From the NCBI RefSeq assembly GCF_030816965.1, contig NZ_JAUSYQ010000002.1, forward strand, positions 10,096,001 through 10,160,000: DNA of 64,000 nt. The letters run 5' to 3'. The notes under the pieces are model-generated. The model saw only the letters and a list, made by a program, of their open reading frames with translations. It was not told the DNA's origin and ran no database searches. This DNA comes from Streptomyces canus (GTDB lineage: Bacteria > Actinomycetota > Actinomycetes > Streptomycetales > Streptomycetaceae). Positions 9,261 through 18,268 of this stretch are shown here, one piece after another (position 1 is the stretch's first letter; every line of letters begins with the position of its first letter). The translations under genes were made by a program, and so were the position numbers.

Positions 9261-10214
9261 GTGGAACCCGTACTTGAGGTGAACGGCCTGCGCGTCGAAT
9301 ACCGCAGCGACGGACGCACCGTCGTGGGCGCCGACGACGTGTCCTTCTCCATCGGCGCCGGAGAGATCTTCGGCCTCGCCGGAGAATCCGGCTGCGGCAA
9401 ATCGACCATCGCCAACGCGGTGATGCGACTGCTCAAGCCCCCGGCGGAAATCTCCGCGGGCAGCATCCGCTTCCAGGGCCGCGACGTCCTCGCCCTGGAC
9501 GCACGGGAGCTGCGCGCCTTCCGGTGGCGGGAGATCGCCATGGTCTTCCAGTCGGCGATGAACTCCCTCAACCCCGTCCTGACCATCGGCGAGCAGATCG
9601 TCGACATCTTCACCACCCACGAGCGGATGAAGAAGCGGGCCGCGCGGGAGCGGGCCGGCGAGCTGCTGGAGCTGGTCGGCATCGACCCCGGAAGGCTGAA
9701 GGCGTACCCGCACCAGCTCTCCGGCGGTATGCGCCAGCGCGTGGTCATCGCCATGGCCGTGGCCCTGAAGCCAAGGCTGCTGATCATGGACGAGCCGACC
9801 ACCGCGCTCGACGTGGTCGTGCAGCAGGAGATCATGGCGCAGATCCGCGACCTCCAGCGGGAGCTGGGCTTCTCCATCCTCTTCATCACCCACGACATGT
9901 CCCTGATGATCGAGCTGTCGGACCGCATGGGCGTGATGTACGGCGGACGGATCGTCGAACTCGCCGACGCCAAGGACCTGTTCGCGGGACCGCTCCACCC
10001 CTACACCGAGGCGCTGATGAACGCCTTCCCGCCGCTGACGGGCCCGCGCCAAGAGCTCACCGGCCTCTTCGACGCCCCGCGCACCGCCGACAGCTGCGGC
10101 TTCCACGTCCGCTGTCCCGAGGACCGCTCGGACTGCTCCATGAACATCCCCGACCTGCGCGAGATCGCCCCCGGCCGGTGGGTGGCCCAGAGTGCCCAGG
10201 GAGCCCCGCGATGA
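9261..10214 (+). CDS. ABC transporter ATPase, DppD/OppD type
   Basis: A 317-residue nucleotide-binding subunit. Walker A is GESGCGKST at residues 41-49, the signature is LSGGMRQR near residue 154, and Walker B is LLIMDEPTTALD near 174-185, followed by the switch histidine in FITHDMS. The C-terminus has the cysteine-containing oligopeptide/dipeptide extension (RCPEDRSDCS). It starts GTG at 9261 behind GAGAGGAGGGG, three bases after the permease stop. It energises the importer together with the next ATPase. Confidence 0.92.
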   Translation: MEPVLEVNGLRVEYRSDGRTVVGADDVSFSIGAGEIFGLAGESGCGKSTIANAVMRLLKPPAEISAGSIRFQGRDVLALDARELRAFRWREIAMVFQSAMNSLNPVLTIGEQIVDIFTTHERMKKRAARERAGELLELVGIDPGRLKAYPHQLSGGMRQRVVIAMAVALKPRLLIMDEPTTALDVVVQQEIMAQIRDLQRELGFSILFITHDMSLMIELSDRMGVMYGGRIVELADAKDLFAGPLHPYTEALMNAFPPLTGPRQELTGLFDAPRTADSCGFHVRCPEDRSDCSMNIPDLREIAPGRWVAQSAQGAPR

Positions 10215-11254
10215 CCCAGCCCCTGCTGTCCGTACGCGGCCTGACCAAGGACTTCCAGGTCGGCACCGTCTTCTCCCGGCGCCGCGTCCGTGCCGTCAAC
10301 GACGTGTCCTTCGACCTGCCGGCCGGCCGGATCACCGCCCTGGTCGGCGAGTCCGGCAGCGGCAAGTCCACCATCGCCCGCTGCCTCGCCCGCCTCGAAC
10401 AGCCCTCCGCCGGACAGGTACTGCTCGACGGCGAGGACATCCTGCGCACCGAACGGCGCCGGGCGTCACGGGCGTACCGCCGCAAGGTCCAGATGGTCTT
10501 CCAGGATCCCTTCGGCTCACTCAACCCCGTCCACCGCATCGAGCACTTCCTCACCCGGGCCCTCGTCCTGCACGGCCACTCCGCCACACCGGAGGCGCTG
10601 CGCGAGCTGGTGGAAACGGTCGGCCTGACCGAGGACATGCTCCAGTCCTACCCGCACGAACTCTCCGGCGGCCAGCGTCAGCGCGTCTCCATCGCTCGCG
10701 CGTTGGCGGTGGAGCCGCGCCTCATCCTGGCCGACGAACCGACGTCGATGCTGGATGTCTCCGTGCGCGTCGGCGTGCTCAACCTGATGCGGCGCCTGCG
10801 CGACGAGCGGAACATCGCCATGCTCTACATCACGCACGACCTGGGCTCCGCCCGCTACCTCGCGGACACCACGATGGTCATGTTCGCCGGCGAACTGGTC
10901 GAGGGCGGCGACGCGTTGGCCGTCATGGACGCCCCCGCCCACCCCTACACCCGCCTGCTGCTGTCCGCCGTACCCGACCCCGAACGGGCCGGCAGCTACG
11001 ACCCCGTCGAGCGCGCCAGGCTCCGCGAGGCGATCCTCAACCCCACGTCCTGCCCCTACGGCGACGACGGCACGTGCAGCCGCACCGAGCCCGTCCGCCA
11101 CATCGTCGGCGAAGACGACGGACAGCCCCACTGGGTGCGCTGCCACCTGCGCGCACCCGCCTCCGACATCGCCCGCCGCGTCCTGAAGGCCACCGACCGG
11201 CCGGACGGCGAGGCCACCGACGACCCCGAGGAAGCGGAGACCACCGCCGCATGA
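10211..11254 (+). CDS. ABC transporter ATPase, DppF/OppF type
   Basis: A 347-residue nucleotide-binding subunit that starts in an ATGA overlap with the previous gene. Walker A GESGSGKST lies at residues 46-54; LSGGQRQR and LILADEPTSMLD follow. The C-terminal extension has NPTSCPYGDDGTC, the cysteine-rich element of OppF/DppF proteins. Overlap with both neighbours implies translational coupling through to the GH32 gene. Confidence 0.92.
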   Translation: MTQPLLSVRGLTKDFQVGTVFSRRRVRAVNDVSFDLPAGRITALVGESGSGKSTIARCLARLEQPSAGQVLLDGEDILRTERRRASRAYRRKVQMVFQDPFGSLNPVHRIEHFLTRALVLHGHSATPEALRELVETVGLTEDMLQSYPHELSGGQRQRVSIARALAVEPRLILADEPTSMLDVSVRVGVLNLMRRLRDERNIAMLYITHDLGSARYLADTTMVMFAGELVEGGDALAVMDAPAHPYTRLLLSAVPDPERAGSYDPVERARLREAILNPTSCPYGDDGTCSRTEPVRHIVGEDDGQPHWVRCHLRAPASDIARRVLKATDRPDGEATDDPEEAETTAA

Positions 11255-12783
11255 CCCACGACCTCACCCTCCCCTCCGGCACCCCCATCGCCGAGGGGCT
11301 GGCCGAACGCGCCCTGCGCGACCCCCACCGCCCCCGCTTCCACTTCACCTCGCCCGGCGGCTGGCTCAACGACCCCAACGGGCTGAGCCACTGGAACGGC
11401 GTCTACCACCTCTTCTACCAGTACAACCCGCTCGCCGCCGCCCACCACCGCATCCACTGGGGCCACGCCACCAGCCCCGACCTCGTCCACTGGACCGACG
11501 AACCGGTCGCCCTCGTCCCCGGCACCACCGGCCCCGACCGCGACGGCTGCTGGTCCGGCGTCCTCGTCGACGACGGCGGAGTGCCCACGCTCGTCTACTC
11601 GGGCAGGCACGGCGAGCATGAACTCCCCTGCGTGGCCAGGGGATCCGCGGATCTGAGGTACTGGACGAAGGACCCGGCCAACCCGGTCATCACCGCCCCG
11701 CCGGAGGGCATCGACATCACGGCCTTCCGCGACCACTGCGTCTGGCGCGAGGGCGAGGTGTGGCGCCAGTTGGTGGGCTCCGGAATCCGGGGCGTCGGCG
11801 GAACGGCCTTCCTGTACGAATCCGACGACCTGCGCAGCTGGCGCTACGTCGGCCCCCTGCTGACCGGCGACGCCTCGCAGAACCAGGGCGACCTCGACTG
11901 GACCGGCACGATGTGGGAGTGCGTCGACCTCTTCCGGCTCGGCGAGGACGAGGAGGCCGACAGCACCGACGCGCTGGTCTTTTCCGCCTGGGACGAGGGC
12001 ACCACCCACCACCCCCTGTACTGGACCGGCCGCTACCAGGGCGACACCTTCACCCCGACCGCCCTCCACCGCCTCGACTACGGCGGCCGCTACTTCTACG
12101 CCCCCCAGTCCACCCGCGACGAGCACGGCCGCCGCATCATGTTCGGCTGGCTCCAGGAGGGCCGGACGGACGAGGCGAACGCGCAGGCCGGCTGGTGCGG
12201 TGTGATGTCCCTGCCCAGGGTCGTCACGCTCGCCACGGACGGCGGCCTGCATCAGGCCCCGGCTCCGGAGCTGACCGAGCTGCGGCGGGAGCGCGTAGAG
12301 GTGTCTCCGGGCCGGCTGACCGACCCGTACACCCCGCTGCCCGCCGTGCGCGGGGACCAGCTGGACATCGAGACCACCCTGCGTCTCGCTCCCGGAGCGA
12401 CCGCCCGGCTCGTGGTCCGCGAGACACCGGACGGCGCGGAACGCACGGTCGTGGAGGTGAGCAGGGCGCAGGACGGAACGGGCGGCACCCTCCGCCTGCG
12501 CCGCGAGACCAGCAGCCTCGACCCGACGGTCGACACCGAACCCCGGCACGGCGCACTGCCGTTGGACCCCGACGGCCGGGTCGACCTGCGGGTCCTCGTC
12601 GACCACTCCGCACTGGAGATCTTCGCCAACGGGCGTGCCCTGACCGCCCGCATCTACCCCACCCGCCCGGACGAGGCCGTGGGCGTCGGTATCGGTGCCG
12701 ACGGCGACGTGGCCCTGGAACGGTTCGACGCCTGGCAGATGACGTCGGCCTTCACCGACGTACCCCGGCCGCTGTGGCCGTGA
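11251..12783 (+). CDS. Glycoside hydrolase family 32, cytoplasmic fructosidase
   Basis: A 510-residue GH32 enzyme without a signal peptide. It should cleave beta-fructosidic bonds in imported sucrose or fructo-oligosaccharides. The nucleophile motif GGWLNDPNG places the catalytic aspartate at D41, and the acid/base motif WECVDLF places the glutamate at E223. The middle motif reads FRDH at residues 159-162 instead of the usual FRDP; the key aspartate D161 is kept. A C-terminal beta-sandwich (LRVLVDHSALEIFANGR) completes the family fold. The ATG overlaps the stop of the ATPase gene, so enzyme and importer are made together. Confidence 0.93.
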   Translation: MTHDLTLPSGTPIAEGLAERALRDPHRPRFHFTSPGGWLNDPNGLSHWNGVYHLFYQYNPLAAAHHRIHWGHATSPDLVHWTDEPVALVPGTTGPDRDGCWSGVLVDDGGVPTLVYSGRHGEHELPCVARGSADLRYWTKDPANPVITAPPEGIDITAFRDHCVWREGEVWRQLVGSGIRGVGGTAFLYESDDLRSWRYVGPLLTGDASQNQGDLDWTGTMWECVDLFRLGEDEEADSTDALVFSAWDEGTTHHPLYWTGRYQGDTFTPTALHRLDYGGRYFYAPQSTRDEHGRRIMFGWLQEGRTDEANAQAGWCGVMSLPRVVTLATDGGLHQAPAPELTELRRERVEVSPGRLTDPYTPLPAVRGDQLDIETTLRLAPGATARLVVRETPDGAERTVVEVSRAQDGTGGTLRLRRETSSLDPTVDTEPRHGALPLDPDGRVDLRVLVDHSALEIFANGRALTARIYPTRPDEAVGVGIGADGDVALERFDAWQMTSAFTDVPRPLWP

Positions 12784-12798
12784 CGGTCTTACCCACGA

Positions 12799-12835
12799 CC
12801 ACGGCCCGCGGGGTGGACGTCCCCCCGGGCCGTGG
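12799..12835 (+). terminator. Strong hairpin between the two GH32 genes
   Basis: A perfect 10-bp stem, CCACGGCCCG with CGGGCCGTGG, encloses a 17-base loop 15 bases after the GH32 stop codon. No T run follows, as is common in high-GC actinobacteria. It could end or attenuate transcription before the secreted enzyme, or protect the upstream mRNA end. Confidence 0.65.
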
Positions 12836-12867
12836 CCCACCCTCCCCTGCTCTCCTCAGGAGCTGCC

Positions 12868-15800
12868 ATGAGCGTGTCCCGCCGTACCCTCCTGTTCGCC
12901 GGAGGAGCCGCCGCCACCCTGCTGCCTCTCGGAGGCATCCTCCCCGCAGCACAGGCCGCCACCCCGAGCGCCGCCGGAGCGACCCCCGCCGCCACTCCGA
13001 TTCCCGACCCCATCCCCGTCACCGGCACCTGGACCCGCACCTCCGACGGCGGCCAGAAGGCGACCGCCGGCCGTCGCGGGCCCGCGCTCGCCCTGTCCGA
13101 GCAGCAACTCGCGGCCAAGGGCACGTACGCGGCCCGCGTCACGCCCCAATCTGCCTCCTCCATAGGCGCGTTGGTGTTCCGGGCAGCCCTGGACGGCTCG
13201 ACCGGATACGCGGTCGCCCTCGACCCCGGCCGCGCCCGCATACGGCTCTACGACCTGGCCGGCGGCGACACACTCGCCACCGCTCCACTTCCAGGCACGC
13301 GGACCGCAAGACCCTATGACCTCGAAGTGGCAGTCGACGGACCCGAGCTGACGGTGCATGTCGACGGCAAGCGGCTCCTCCACACCGAGGACCACCGCCA
13401 CGACACCGGCTCGGTGGGCCTGCTCGCCCAGGACGGCACGGTCACCTTCGGCCCGCCCTCCCTCTCCTCGGTCACCACCAACCTCACCGGCTGGACCACG
13501 AGCGGCGGCACCTGGACGCCGAGTCCGCTGGGCTGGCGCGCGGCCCCGGCCCAGGGAGCCACCGCCCGCGCCATCACCACGACCAAGGCGTACGACACCG
13601 CGCTCCAGGCCGACCTGCTCCTGCATGACGCTTCCGCCATCGCCTCACTGCTGGTGCGCACCGACGCCACGGCCACCCACGGCTACGGCGTCCAAGTCGA
13701 CGCGGACCAGGGCAGGCTGAGGCTCTACCGCATCGACGGCAACGTCACCCTCGGCACCTACGCGACCACCATCAAGGCCGGTACGGTCTACCGCCTGCGT
13801 GTCGAAGCCGAACACGACGAACTGCGCGTGCACTGGCAGACCAACTTCCTCTCACCCGACGGCTACAGCCCCGTCATCACCGCCCAGGACTCCACCCACA
13901 CCAAGGGCCGACTCGCCGTCACGGCATGGGCCGGCGAGGTGTCCTTCGAGAACATCGCCGCCGCCGACCTCGCCACCGGCCTCCAGGGCTGGACGGCCCG
14001 CTCCGGCACCTGGACCCCCGATCTGCGCGGCATCCGCGGCGAGAACGACCTGCGCACGACCCCCTTCGCCGACGGCGACCTGGTGGCGAGAGCAGACATC
14101 ACACCCGGCGGCCCCTCCTCCTCTGCCGGCCTCGTCCTGCGCGCGTCCGCGGACGGATCCGGCGGCTACGAAGCCCGCCTGGAAGCCGGCCGCAACGCCG
14201 TCGTCCTGCTGGACCGCTCCTCTGGCGCCCGCCTCGCCTCCGCTGCCGGCCCGGTCCGGCGCATCGCGTCCGGCGGCACCTACCGCGTCGAGGCCCGCGC
14301 GACGGGCAGGACGGTCGAGGTGTACGTGGACGGCGTACGGGCGCTCAGGACCCGCGTGTCCCGCACCAAGGGAGCCGCCTTCGGCACCGCGGCCGCGCAC
14401 GGGGCGTCGTATTTCCAGAACGTCGAGGTCCGCAGTACCGCCGACTACTTCACCGAGCCGTACCGCCCCACGTACCACTACTCCCAGCTCACCGGCTCCA
14501 CCAGCGACCCCAACGGCCTGGTCCACTACGACGGCGAATACCACCTCTTCCACCAGGACGAGGGCCGCTGGGCGCACGCGGTCAGCACCGACCTCGTCCG
14601 CTGGCAGGCCCTGCCGATCGCCCTGCCCTGGAACGCCTACGGCAACTGCTGGTCGGGCTCGGCGGTTGTCGACGCGGACGACACCTCCGGCCTCTTCGAC
14701 GGCGGATCGGGTCTGATCGCGTACTACACGAGCTACCACCCGGACAAGCCGGGCGGGAACGCCGGCGTGCGCATCGCCTACAGCAGGGACAAGGGCCGCT
14801 CGTGGCAGCTGCACGGCGGCTCGGCCCCGGCCGTGCAGAACCCGGGAGGCCCCGACGCCGGCTGGACCTTCCGCGACCCCAAGGTCATCCGCGACGAGGC
14901 CCACGACCAGTGGCTGATGGTCGTCTCCGGCGGCGACCACATCCGCTTCTTCACCTCCACCGACCTCCTCACCTGGACCCAGGTCAGCTCCTTCGGCTAC
15001 GGCGACTGGGCCACGCCCGGCGTCTGGGAGTGCCCCGACTTCTTCCCACTGCCGGTCGACGGCGACAAGGACAAGGTGAAGTGGGTCCTCACCCTGAGCA
15101 CCGGAGCCGTACGCGCCACCAACGGCTCGGCCGCCCAGTACTTCACGGGTGAGTGGAACGGCACCGGTTTCACTCCCGACCAGAAGGCAGGCACGGTCCT
15201 GCGCGCCGACTCCGGCCGCGACTACTACGCCGCCATGTCCTTCTACGGCCTGCCCGACGACCGCCGCGTCTGGCTCGGCTGGATGAGCAACTGGGACTAC
15301 CCCTTCAGCGCCCCGACCGGCGCCTGGAACGGACAGCTGAGCACTCCCCGAGAACTGACCCTCACGGACACCGCCGACGGCGTACGCCTGACGCAGCGCC
15401 CGGTCCCGGAGCTGGTCACACTGCGCACGTCCACCACGACCCGCAAGGACCTCGCCGTCGGCCCCGACTCCGCGAACCCTCTTGCGGGAGTCCGGGACAT
15501 CGCCTATGAGATCGAGGCCGAGATCACCCTCGGCACCGCCAAGGAGATCGGCTTCCGGCTCCGGACCGACGACGACCAGCACACGACAGTCGGATACGAC
15601 GCCGAGGCGCAGGAGTTGTTCGTGGACCGCTCGGCATCGGGCCTGAGCGACTTCACGCAGTACTTCACGGGCCGCACCACCGCGCCGATGAAGACGACCG
15701 ACGGCCGCGTGACCCTGCGCGTGTACGTCGACTCGTCATCGGTCGAGGCATTCGGCGCGGACGGACAGGCCGCCGTGACCAGCCTGATCTTCCCCAGCCC

Positions 15801-16440
15801 GAACGCCGACGGCATGGCCTTCTACGCCAAGGGCGGCACCGCACACGTCGAGTCGCTCAAGGTACACAGGCTGGACAGCACCTTCCGCCTGGTGGACCGG
15901 GTGAAGCCGCTGGTGGCCGCCCCGACCGGCGGTGAATTCCGCTCGGACCTCGGCGAGTTGACGATCACCCCCGCCGGCCGCTGGTCGACGGACAGCGCGG
16001 GCCGCGCCGCAAGCTTCGACAAGGACTCCCACGCGATCTCGGCCCGCACGGCGACGGACTTGGACCTCACCACCCTGGTCCGGCTCGGCGGCCCCGACCC
16101 GGACACCGGCGGCGCGCTCTCCCTCCTCTGGCGCGCCTCCTCCGACGCCACCGATGCCTACTGCCTCAACATCGACCCCGACCTGCGCGTGATCCGCCTG
16201 GTCGCCAAAACCAACGGCTACTTCGACGACGGCGCCGCCCTCGCCCGCGTCCCGGCCCTGGTCCGCCGCGGCACGACCTACTCCGTCCGCATCCTCACCG
16301 AGGGCCACCGCATCCAGGTGTTCCTCAACGGCACACGGATCATCGACGTGACGGACACGACGTACGCCGATGGCCACATCGCCCTGAATGTGTTCGGCGG
16401 GAGGGCGGCGTACCAGGACACTTACGCGAAGGAGCTGTGA
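12868..16440 (+). CDS. Secreted multidomain GH32 levanase/inulinase
   Basis: A 1190-residue exported enzyme. The N-terminus has a twin-arginine-type signal (SRRTLLFAGGAA, cleavage near AQAAT). Residues about 40-530 hold three laminin-G/concanavalin-like beta-sandwich repeats, each with GYAV/GYGV/GYEARLE and IRLY/LRLY-type strands. The GH32 propeller follows: TSDPNG with nucleophile D547, FRDP with D670 and WECPDFF with E721. The WMN part of the usual nucleophile motif is not conserved. After the GH32 sandwich (YVDSSSVEAFGADG) another LamG-like domain closes the protein. The ATG at 12868 is preferred because AGGAG lies just upstream. It probably degrades polymeric fructan outside the cell. Confidence 0.92.
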   Translation: MSVSRRTLLFAGGAAATLLPLGGILPAAQAATPSAAGATPAATPIPDPIPVTGTWTRTSDGGQKATAGRRGPALALSEQQLAAKGTYAARVTPQSASSIGALVFRAALDGSTGYAVALDPGRARIRLYDLAGGDTLATAPLPGTRTARPYDLEVAVDGPELTVHVDGKRLLHTEDHRHDTGSVGLLAQDGTVTFGPPSLSSVTTNLTGWTTSGGTWTPSPLGWRAAPAQGATARAITTTKAYDTALQADLLLHDASAIASLLVRTDATATHGYGVQVDADQGRLRLYRIDGNVTLGTYATTIKAGTVYRLRVEAEHDELRVHWQTNFLSPDGYSPVITAQDSTHTKGRLAVTAWAGEVSFENIAAADLATGLQGWTARSGTWTPDLRGIRGENDLRTTPFADGDLVARADITPGGPSSSAGLVLRASADGSGGYEARLEAGRNAVVLLDRSSGARLASAAGPVRRIASGGTYRVEARATGRTVEVYVDGVRALRTRVSRTKGAAFGTAAAHGASYFQNVEVRSTADYFTEPYRPTYHYSQLTGSTSDPNGLVHYDGEYHLFHQDEGRWAHAVSTDLVRWQALPIALPWNAYGNCWSGSAVVDADDTSGLFDGGSGLIAYYTSYHPDKPGGNAGVRIAYSRDKGRSWQLHGGSAPAVQNPGGPDAGWTFRDPKVIRDEAHDQWLMVVSGGDHIRFFTSTDLLTWTQVSSFGYGDWATPGVWECPDFFPLPVDGDKDKVKWVLTLSTGAVRATNGSAAQYFTGEWNGTGFTPDQKAGTVLRADSGRDYYAAMSFYGLPDDRRVWLGWMSNWDYPFSAPTGAWNGQLSTPRELTLTDTADGVRLTQRPVPELVTLRTSTTTRKDLAVGPDSANPLAGVRDIAYEIEAEITLGTAKEIGFRLRTDDDQHTTVGYDAEAQELFVDRSASGLSDFTQYFTGRTTAPMKTTDGRVTLRVYVDSSSVEAFGADGQAAVTSLIFPSPNADGMAFYAKGGTAHVESLKVHRLDSTFRLVDRVKPLVAAPTGGEFRSDLGELTITPAGRWSTDSAGRAASFDKDSHAISARTATDLDLTTLVRLGGPDPDTGGALSLLWRASSDATDAYCLNIDPDLRVIRLVAKTNGYFDDGAALARVPALVRRGTTYSVRILTEGHRIQVFLNGTRIIDVTDTTYADGHIALNVFGGRAAYQDTYAKEL

Positions 16441-16475
16441 CCGCCGGTCAAGCCGCACACTCAGGAGACACCCTC

Positions 16476-16595
16476 ATGAACGGCACCAGCCCTGCCACCT
16501 CCCGCGTGGCAGCCCCGGCTGCCGTCCTCCCCGAAGGCGGGTCGTCGAACATGGAGGGGACGGTGAGAACCGCCGACCCTCCCGTTATGACGTAA
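16476..16595 (+). CDS. Short ORF after the levanase, possibly a truncated gene
   Basis: A 39-codon frame with a strong ribosome site (AGGAGA, 7 bases upstream of ATG), 35 bases after the levanase stop. The product is not recognised and has no clear domain. The good start but short frame suggest the 5' end of a former operon gene cut by a deletion next to the toxin-antitoxin remnant. It may equally be a real small peptide. Confidence 0.3.
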   Translation: MNGTSPATSRVAAPAAVLPEGGSSNMEGTVRTADPPVMT

Positions 16596-16643
16596 TGGGT
16601 GTATGCCGCCAGTGAAGTAAATGGCAGATGGGGGAACGCGTGT

Positions 16644-16905
16644 GTGACTTGGAAGATCGTCGTGGTCGAGCCGGCTCTTTCGTGGCTCCACGGCCTGCGC
16701 CGCACTGACCGTGACACGCTGATTCAGGTCCGCCAGGCTGTCGCTGCCCTTCAGGAGGAAGGTCCCGCGCTGGGCCGGCCTCTGGTGGACACGATCAAGG
16801 GCTCGGCGTTGTCGAACCGGCTGGTACCGCGTCGCGGTGTCCCAGGCGGAGCAGGCGTACGCGGAGCATCTGAAGCGAATCGATGGAGAGGACGGGGCAC
16901 GATGA
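16644..16905 (+). pseudogene. HigB/RelE-type toxin gene with internal deletion
   Basis: Starting at GTG 16644, the frame reads TWKIVVVEPALSWLHGL, QVRQAVAALQEEGPALGRPLVD and IKGSALSN, the N-terminal half of a HigB-like RNase toxin. The middle is missing, about 35 codons containing the catalytic strands. The tail WYRVAVSQAEQAYAEHLKRI resumes in another frame and ends at 16905, overlapping the antitoxin ATG. The order toxin-then-antitoxin is typical of HigBA. The product cannot be an active toxin. Confidence 0.72.
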
Positions 16906-17239
16906 CTGATCACCTCAAGGACCCGCAGTCGGTCTCCTGGGAGACCTGGTCGAGGATTTCGCCTTCACCGATACCGAAAAGGACCAGATCCGGAAGGGGG
17001 CGCTGGCGATGGTCCTGGCTTCCCGTGTATCCCGCCTCGCCGGGTTGCGGAAGCGGCAGCACACCACACAGGTCCAGGTCGCCGAGGCCATGGGTGTCAC
17101 CCAGGCCCGCGTCTCGCGCATTGAGAAGGGCCAACTGGAGCGCAGCGAGGTCGACACCCTCGCTGCCTACGTCAAGGCGCTCGGCGGCAAGCTGAAGATC
17201 GTCGCTGACTTCGGTGATGAGTCCTACGTCCTCGACTGA
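16902..17239 (+). pseudogene. HigA/Xre-type antitoxin gene with N-terminal frameshift
   Basis: The ATG at 16902 overlaps the toxin stop. After MTDHLKDPQSVSWE a single base is missing near 16942; the expected LVEDFAFTDTEKDQIRKGA lies one frame over. The helix-turn-helix part is intact in that frame: AGLRKRQHTTQVQVAEAMG, then TQARVSRIEKGQL and LAAYVKALGGKLKIVADFG. A protein from the internal ATG at 17009 (76 residues) could still be made and might bind DNA. Because its toxin is also broken, the module looks dead. Confidence 0.72.
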
Positions 17240-17459
17240 CCAGATCGGCAAACAGCGGCCCAGGCTCATGCGCAGTCCGGTGGACAAGCTCGCCTCGTGA
17301 CGTCAGGGATGATGCTCCACCGCGTGATCAGGGGTGGAGCAGCAGCGCGTTGGTAAGGGGGCCCGCTGTGCGAGAGTTCTCTCCTCTTGGCTGAACTGGG
17401 CGGACGCGGCTGCTGCTGTGGTAAGCGTCCGACTCGTCGACCTCCAGGGGCTTGAGGGG

Positions 17460-17652
17460 CCGCAAGGACAGGAACAGACCGACAGGCACTGCGCAGGGCT
17501 GACCCTGATCAGCACGTCTGACCTGCAAGAACGGCGTGAATCGGCACTGATCGGCAAGGGCCGCCAAGAATCCCTAATGGACTCATAATCCGTCGGCCGT
17601 GGGTTCGATTCTCACCCGCCCCACCATGCAGTCTTCTGACCTGCGGAAACGT
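17460..17652 (+). repeat. tRNA 3'-half remnant 2 with upstream homology arm
   Basis: The core from 17579 (GGACTCATAATCCGTCGG, T arm with GTGGGTTCGATTCTCAC, acceptor CCGCCCCACCA) is the 3' half of a CAU-anticodon tRNA including encoded CCA. The 3' flank GACCTGCGGAAACGT matches remnant 1. The 5' flank from about 17460 (CAAGGACAGGAACAGAC ... GATCGGCAAGG) matches that of remnant 3. The 5' tRNA half is absent. Together the three copies look like att sites. Confidence 0.68.
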
Positions 17653-17665
17653 CTCAGCGGGCGTA

Positions 17666-17800
17666 GGGATTCAGAACAGCGGCCGCCGCCTGGAGGTCGT
17701 CGAGGTGCCCGCCCCGAACGTCCTGGAGGCCCACGACCGGGCGCAAGTCATGTGCCACGTACGGGAGTTCCTGGACGACAACTCCTCGCGGAACTCCTGA
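17666..17800 (+). pseudogene. Possible agmatine deiminase fragment
   Basis: Immediately after remnant 2 a plus frame reads GRRLEVVEVPAPNVLEAHD and stops at 17800. The phrase resembles the segment before the conserved YSYINHY motif in agmatine deiminases, but that motif is absent. There is no start codon of its own. The call is tentative. Confidence 0.25.
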
Positions 17801-18268
17801 GTCCACGTCCAGGTTGTGCGCAATACTGCGGATTGCCCCTGTAGCGCGTGCGTTTGCCTCGTAGGAGCCCTCGGCGCCGCGCTGGGGGAGCCGGCGGAGC
17901 CGGGGGAGGAGCGTCCAGTGTCTCCTCAGGGGCGGCGCTGCTGCTCGCGCCCACCGGAACGCGCGGCCGCCGCGCGTCTTCGCCGCCAACCCCATCCTGC
18001 GGCAGGTCTGTTGCTCGCCCAACTGCCGACGCGACGCCGAGAGGCAGCGCAATCAGGAACACGATGAACAACGGGCCGTCCGCCAAACAGCCACGCCGGC
18101 CGATCTTCAGAGATCGTCATCAACGTCAGGACTCTGCAGCGCTCACGGGAACCCGCACACACGACTCGCTCGATTCCATCGTCATCGCACTTGAATCGAG
18201 CACAGGAATCCGGCATGGTGCTTGAAACAAGCGCAATGCCTGCCGTTCACGCAGGAGAGAGGTGCTGC
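17801..18268. other. No recognisable gene
   Basis: About 470 bases of very GC-rich sequence lead up to the Lrp-type gene. No open frame has a believable product. It presumably includes the promoter and upstream binding sites of the regulator, but no clear box was identified. Confidence 0.45.

Noticed and set aside
8244..10106. A 620-codon minus-strand ORF
   Set aside because: Antisense of the permease and ATPase genes with low-complexity content.
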